DNA from: an uncultured Collinsella sp.
Lineage (GTDB): Bacteria; Actinomycetota; Coriobacteriia; Coriobacteriales; Coriobacteriaceae
Assembly (NCBI GenBank): GCA_900550785.1
Contig: URTL01000086.1
Coordinates: forward strand, 1-8,281
Length of the DNA stretch: 8,281 bases
Reading direction: 5' to 3'
Part shown: in pieces, positions 5,631 to 8,281 of the stretch
Layout: every line of letters begins with the position of its first letter
How positions within the stretch are numbered: the stretch's first letter is position 1
Translations under genes and position numbers: made by a program
Notes under the pieces: generated by a model
Told to the model about the DNA's origin: nothing
Database searches by the model: none
What the model saw: the letters and a program-made list of their open reading frames with translations, nothing else

Positions 5631-7973
5631 ATGGCTCAAGATAAGTTCGACGTGGGCGGCATGACATGCGCCGCCTGCCAGGCGCACGTGGACCGTGCCG
5701 TGAGCAAGCTCGACGGCGTCCAAAGCGTCGCGGTCAACCTGCTCGCCGGCTCCATGCTGGTCGACTACGACCCCGCGCAGGTCTCCCCCGACGACATCTG
5801 TACCGCCGTCGATCGCGCGGGTTATTCGGCCTCGCCCGTTAGCACGGGCACCGATGCCGCCAACTCAAACGGCAACGCGCAAGCCAGGTCCGGCGCCGCC
5901 CATATGGAGTCGCCGACCAAAAAGTTGGAGGCCGCCGCCTCTGCCATGCGCACCCGCCTCATCATCTCGATCATCTTCCTCATCCCACTGTTCTACATAG
6001 GCATGGGGCACATGCTCGGTTGGCCACTGCCCGGCGTCTTCACCGACCACACCCACAGCATGACGCTCGCGCTCACCGAGCTCGTCCTGCTCATTCCCAT
6101 CGTCTACGTCAACGACGCATACTTTATCAACGGGTTTAAATCGCTTACGCACGGCGCGCCTACCATGGACGCCCTTATTGCCGTGGGCGCCACCGCGTCC
6201 ATCGCCTGGTCGCTCTACGCCATGTTCATCATGGCCGACCAGCTAGCCGCGGGTCAGGTCCACGAGGCCATGATGACGAGCATGGACAACCTGTATTTTG
6301 AGAGCGCCGGCACGATCTTGTCGCTCGTCACCGTAGGCAAATATCTCGAGACACGCAGCAAATCCAAGACTGGCGGCGCCATCGAGGCGCTCATTGACCT
6401 GGCGCCCAAGACCGCGACCGTCGTGGCCGTCGACGGTACCGAGACCACCGTCGATGTCGATGCCATTCTGCCCGGCCAGGTGCTGCGTGTGCGCCCCGGC
6501 GAGTCCATCCCTGTCGACGGCGTGGTACTCGAGGGCGCTTCGGCCGTGGACGAAAGCGCACTGACCGGCGAGTCCATCCCCGTGGAGAAGACCGCCGGCG
6601 CCACCGTCAACGCCGCCACCGTCAACCGCACCGGATCGTTTACCTTCCGCGCTACGCGTGTGGGCGCTGACACGTCGCTCGCCAAGATTATCCAGCTCGT
6701 CGAGGACGCCAACGCCACCAAGGCACCCATTGCTCGACTGGCCGACAAGGTCGCCGGCGTGTTCGTGCCTGTGGTATTCGTGATCTCGGCCGTGACCTTT
6801 GTGGTGTGGATGGCACTGACCAGCGACGTGAATGAGGCGCTCACCTCCGCCGTCGCTGTGCTGGCGATCAGCTGCCCGTGCGCGCTGGGCCTGGCCACGC
6901 CCGTCGCCATTATGGTCGGCACCGGCAAGGGCGCCGAGATGGGCATTCTGTTTAAGAGCGCCGAGGCGCTGGAGAACCTGCGCAGCGTGGGCACCGTGGT
7001 GCTCGATAAGACGGGCACGGTCACCCGCGGCAAGCCTGCCGTGACCGATATCGTGGTAGCCACGCGCGCTGACGGCTCGCCCGCCATGAGCGAAAAGGCG
7101 CTGCTCAAGTTGGCCGCCGCGTTGGAGCGCTCGAGCGAGCACCCGCTGGCCGAGGCGATTATGGCCGAGTGTGAGACACGCGGGATCGTCGCGCGCATGG
7201 TCGAGGACTTTACTGCCGTGCCCGGGCGAGGCGTTACGGCACGCGAGGGGCAAAACGCCATTGCCGCCGGCAATATGCGCCTGATGGACGAGTTGGGCGT
7301 TACCGTGCCCGCGGGTCTTGCCGAGCAATTTGCCGTCGAAGGCAAGACGCCGCTGTTCTTTGCCAAGAACGGCGAGCTTGCTGGCACCATTGCCGTGGCT
7401 GACGAGGTCAAGGAGACGAGCGCCGGGGCCATCGCCGCACTGCGCTCGCTTGGCGTCGACGTGCGCATGCTCACCGGCGACAACCGCGTGACGGCCGAGG
7501 CCATCGCCCGCCGCGTGGGGCTGAGCAGCGAACAGGTCATCGCCGACGTCCTCCCCGCCGACAAGGAACGCCACGTGCGCGAACTGCAGGATGCGGGCGG
7601 CAAGGTCGCCATGGTGGGCGACGGCATCAATGACTCCCCCGCCCTGGCGCGCGCCGACGTGGGCCTTGCCATCGGCACCGGCGCCGACATCGCCAAAGAA
7701 GGGGCAGATGTGGTGCTCATGCGCAGCGACCTCATGGACGTCGCCCGCGCCATCGAGCTTTCGCGCGCCACGATCCGCAACATCAAGCAGGACCTGTTCT
7801 GGGCACTGTTCTACAACGGCATCGGCATTCCGCTGGCGGCGGGCGTGTTCTTCCCGCTCACCGGATGGCAACTCTCGCCGATGTTTGGCGCCGCGGCCAT
7901 GAGCCTGTCGAGCGTGTGCGTCGTGTCCAATGCCCTGCGTTTGAAATCCTTTAAGCCTAAAGTGGCAAAATAG
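5631..7973 (+). CDS. copA: Cu(I)-exporting P1B-type ATPase
   Basis: An inner-membrane pump that exports cuprous ion using ATP, giving copper resistance. The 780 residues carry one N-terminal metal-binding domain (GMTCAAC at 10-16), a variable linker (about 70-100), and eight predicted membrane helices. Motifs in order: TGES at 312-315, CPC at 415-417 in the sixth helix, DKTGT at 459-463 (phosphorylated Asp459), HP at 504-505, GDGIND at 663-668, YN at 728-729, and MSLSS at 757-761. CPC plus YN plus MSLSS is the P1B-1 Cu(I)/Ag(I) signature. His and Met residues cluster in the outer loops (about 126-144 and 198-218). ATG 5631 has AAAGGAG five bases upstream; an in-frame ATG at 5589 sits about where transcription should begin and lacks a ribosome site. 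Length is normal for single-domain bacterial CopA. A CopZ-like chaperone follows. Confidence 0.97.
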   Translation: MAQDKFDVGGMTCAACQAHVDRAVSKLDGVQSVAVNLLAGSMLVDYDPAQVSPDDICTAVDRAGYSASPVSTGTDAANSNGNAQARSGAAHMESPTKKLEAAASAMRTRLIISIIFLIPLFYIGMGHMLGWPLPGVFTDHTHSMTLALTELVLLIPIVYVNDAYFINGFKSLTHGAPTMDALIAVGATASIAWSLYAMFIMADQLAAGQVHEAMMTSMDNLYFESAGTILSLVTVGKYLETRSKSKTGGAIEALIDLAPKTATVVAVDGTETTVDVDAILPGQVLRVRPGESIPVDGVVLEGASAVDESALTGESIPVEKTAGATVNAATVNRTGSFTFRATRVGADTSLAKIIQLVEDANATKAPIARLADKVAGVFVPVVFVISAVTFVVWMALTSDVNEALTSAVAVLAISCPCALGLATPVAIMVGTGKGAEMGILFKSAEALENLRSVGTVVLDKTGTVTRGKPAVTDIVVATRADGSPAMSEKALLKLAAALERSSEHPLAEAIMAECETRGIVARMVEDFTAVPGRGVTAREGQNAIAAGNMRLMDELGVTVPAGLAEQFAVEGKTPLFFAKNGELAGTIAVADEVKETSAGAIAALRSLGVDVRMLTGDNRVTAEAIARRVGLSSEQVIADVLPADKERHVRELQDAGGKVAMVGDGINDSPALARADVGLAIGTGADIAKEGADVVLMRSDLMDVARAIELSRATIRNIKQDLFWALFYNGIGIPLAAGVFFPLTGWQLSPMFGAAAMSLSSVCVVSNALRLKSFKPKVAK

Positions 7974-7999
7974 GCTCACCATTAAGTCCATTTAGAACG

Positions 8000-8098
8000 G
8001 GTTTTCCAAGTGCCCGAGATTGACCTGAAAGAGGAGCGACGCGTACTTTGGTACGCGAGCGACGGTTTGAAGGTCAAGGTCGGGTGCCTGGGAAAGCC
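8000..8098 (+). repeat. ~99-nt imperfect hairpin between copA and copZ
   Basis: The left arm (8000-8026) and right arm (8071-8098) pair along almost their whole length: GGTTTTCC with GGAAAGCC, GTGCCCGA with TCGGGTGC (two wobbles), and TTGACCT with AGGTCAA, broken only by small mismatches and one bulge. Inside is a second stem, CGCGTAC (8040-8046) with GTACGCG (8051-8057), around TTTG. GAGCGACG occurs twice, flanking that inner stem. There is no T tract at its end and the CopZ ribosome site follows within 10 nt. I do not recognise it. It could be an mRNA processing or stability element in the operon, or an inserted mobile palindrome. Confidence 0.75.
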
Positions 8099-8120
8099 GA
8101 CACAACAGAGAGGAATACCC

Positions 8121-8281
8121 ATGCGTTTCACAATTAAGACTTCCGGCCTTATGTGCGGCCACTGCGACGCCACCGTCGAGACCGCGCTGCTCAACGTTGC
8201 GGGCGTAACCGACGCCGACGCCGACCACGAGACTCAGACCGTCCAGGTGGAGTGCGCCGACACCGTAACCGCCGAGCAGCT
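8121..8281 (+). CDS. copZ: CopZ-like copper chaperone (3' end outside window)
   Basis: A small cytoplasmic heavy-metal-associated (HMA) domain protein; 53 residues are visible and the rest is past the right edge. MCGHC at 11-15 provides the CxxC pair that binds Cu(I), in the usual loop after the first strand, followed by the expected helix (about 16-27) and an acidic turn (31-37). Such proteins hand Cu(I) to the pump's N-terminal domain. The ATG has AGAGAGGA (8107-8114) six bases upstream. It starts 147 bp after copA on the same strand with no clear terminator between, so co-transcription is likely. The usual Gly before Met-x-Cys is Leu here. A second HMA domain or another fusion cannot be excluded because the end is not seen. 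Confidence 0.85.
   Translation, partial: MRFTIKTSGLMCGHCDATVETALLNVAGVTDADADHETQTVQVECADTVTAEQ

Noticed and set aside
6243..7991. Long open frame of 582 codons on the minus strand
   Set aside because: It is antisense to copA, which has all catalytic motifs. The frame is a by-product of high-GC codon use and its translation has no recognisable domain.
7992..8228. Small minus-strand gene across the copA-copZ gap
   Set aside because: Most of the frame lies in the imperfect palindrome and the antisense of copZ; no ribosome site or family features support it.

Overview
The window is a high-GC stretch of bacterial chromosome. Its codon use, strong AGGAGG-type ribosome sites, copper ATPase/chaperone pair and, above all, a membrane Ser/Thr kinase with an apparent DUF6273-type outer domain next to an FHA protein suggest a gut actinobacterium of the Coriobacteriia, perhaps Collinsella or a close relative. 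This is inference from overall character; no rRNA or other marker is present.

Layout from left to right. (1) A DEAD-box RNA helicase on the minus strand, starting at 1490 and cut by the left edge. (2) A 508-bp divergent spacer holding one long hairpin repeat (1761-1820) and a likely promoter for the rightward genes. (3) An FHA-domain protein of 320 residues (1999-2961), followed by a strong intrinsic terminator. (4) A short spacer whose second half is an almost fully paired 57-nt hairpin (3042-3098) just upstream of the next ribosome site. (5) A 694-residue membrane Ser/Thr protein kinase (3133-5217) with an outer DUF6273-like domain. (6) A 413-bp spacer with three more copies of the hairpin repeat at an 80-81 bp period (5259-5317, 5340-5398, 5420-5478), then a copper-type promoter/operator. 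(7) A Cu(I)-exporting P1B ATPase, copA (5631-7973). (8) A 147-bp spacer filled by a ~99-nt imperfect hairpin (8000-8098). (9) The start of a CopZ-like copper chaperone (8121 to the right edge).

Two functional units can be read. The FHA protein and the kinase probably form a phospho-signalling pair: the kinase senses something outside the membrane and phosphorylates Thr/Ser inside, and the FHA protein is a candidate reader or substrate. The copA-copZ pair is a copper-resistance operon under a metal-responsive promoter; its regulator is not in the window.

The least explained material is non-coding: four copies of a 59-60 bp two-part hairpin whose outer arms are nearly constant and whose inner stem keeps pairing although its sequence differs in every copy, plus two unrelated long hairpins in the kinase leader and the copA-copZ gap. 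I do not recognise any of the three as a named RNA or repeat family.
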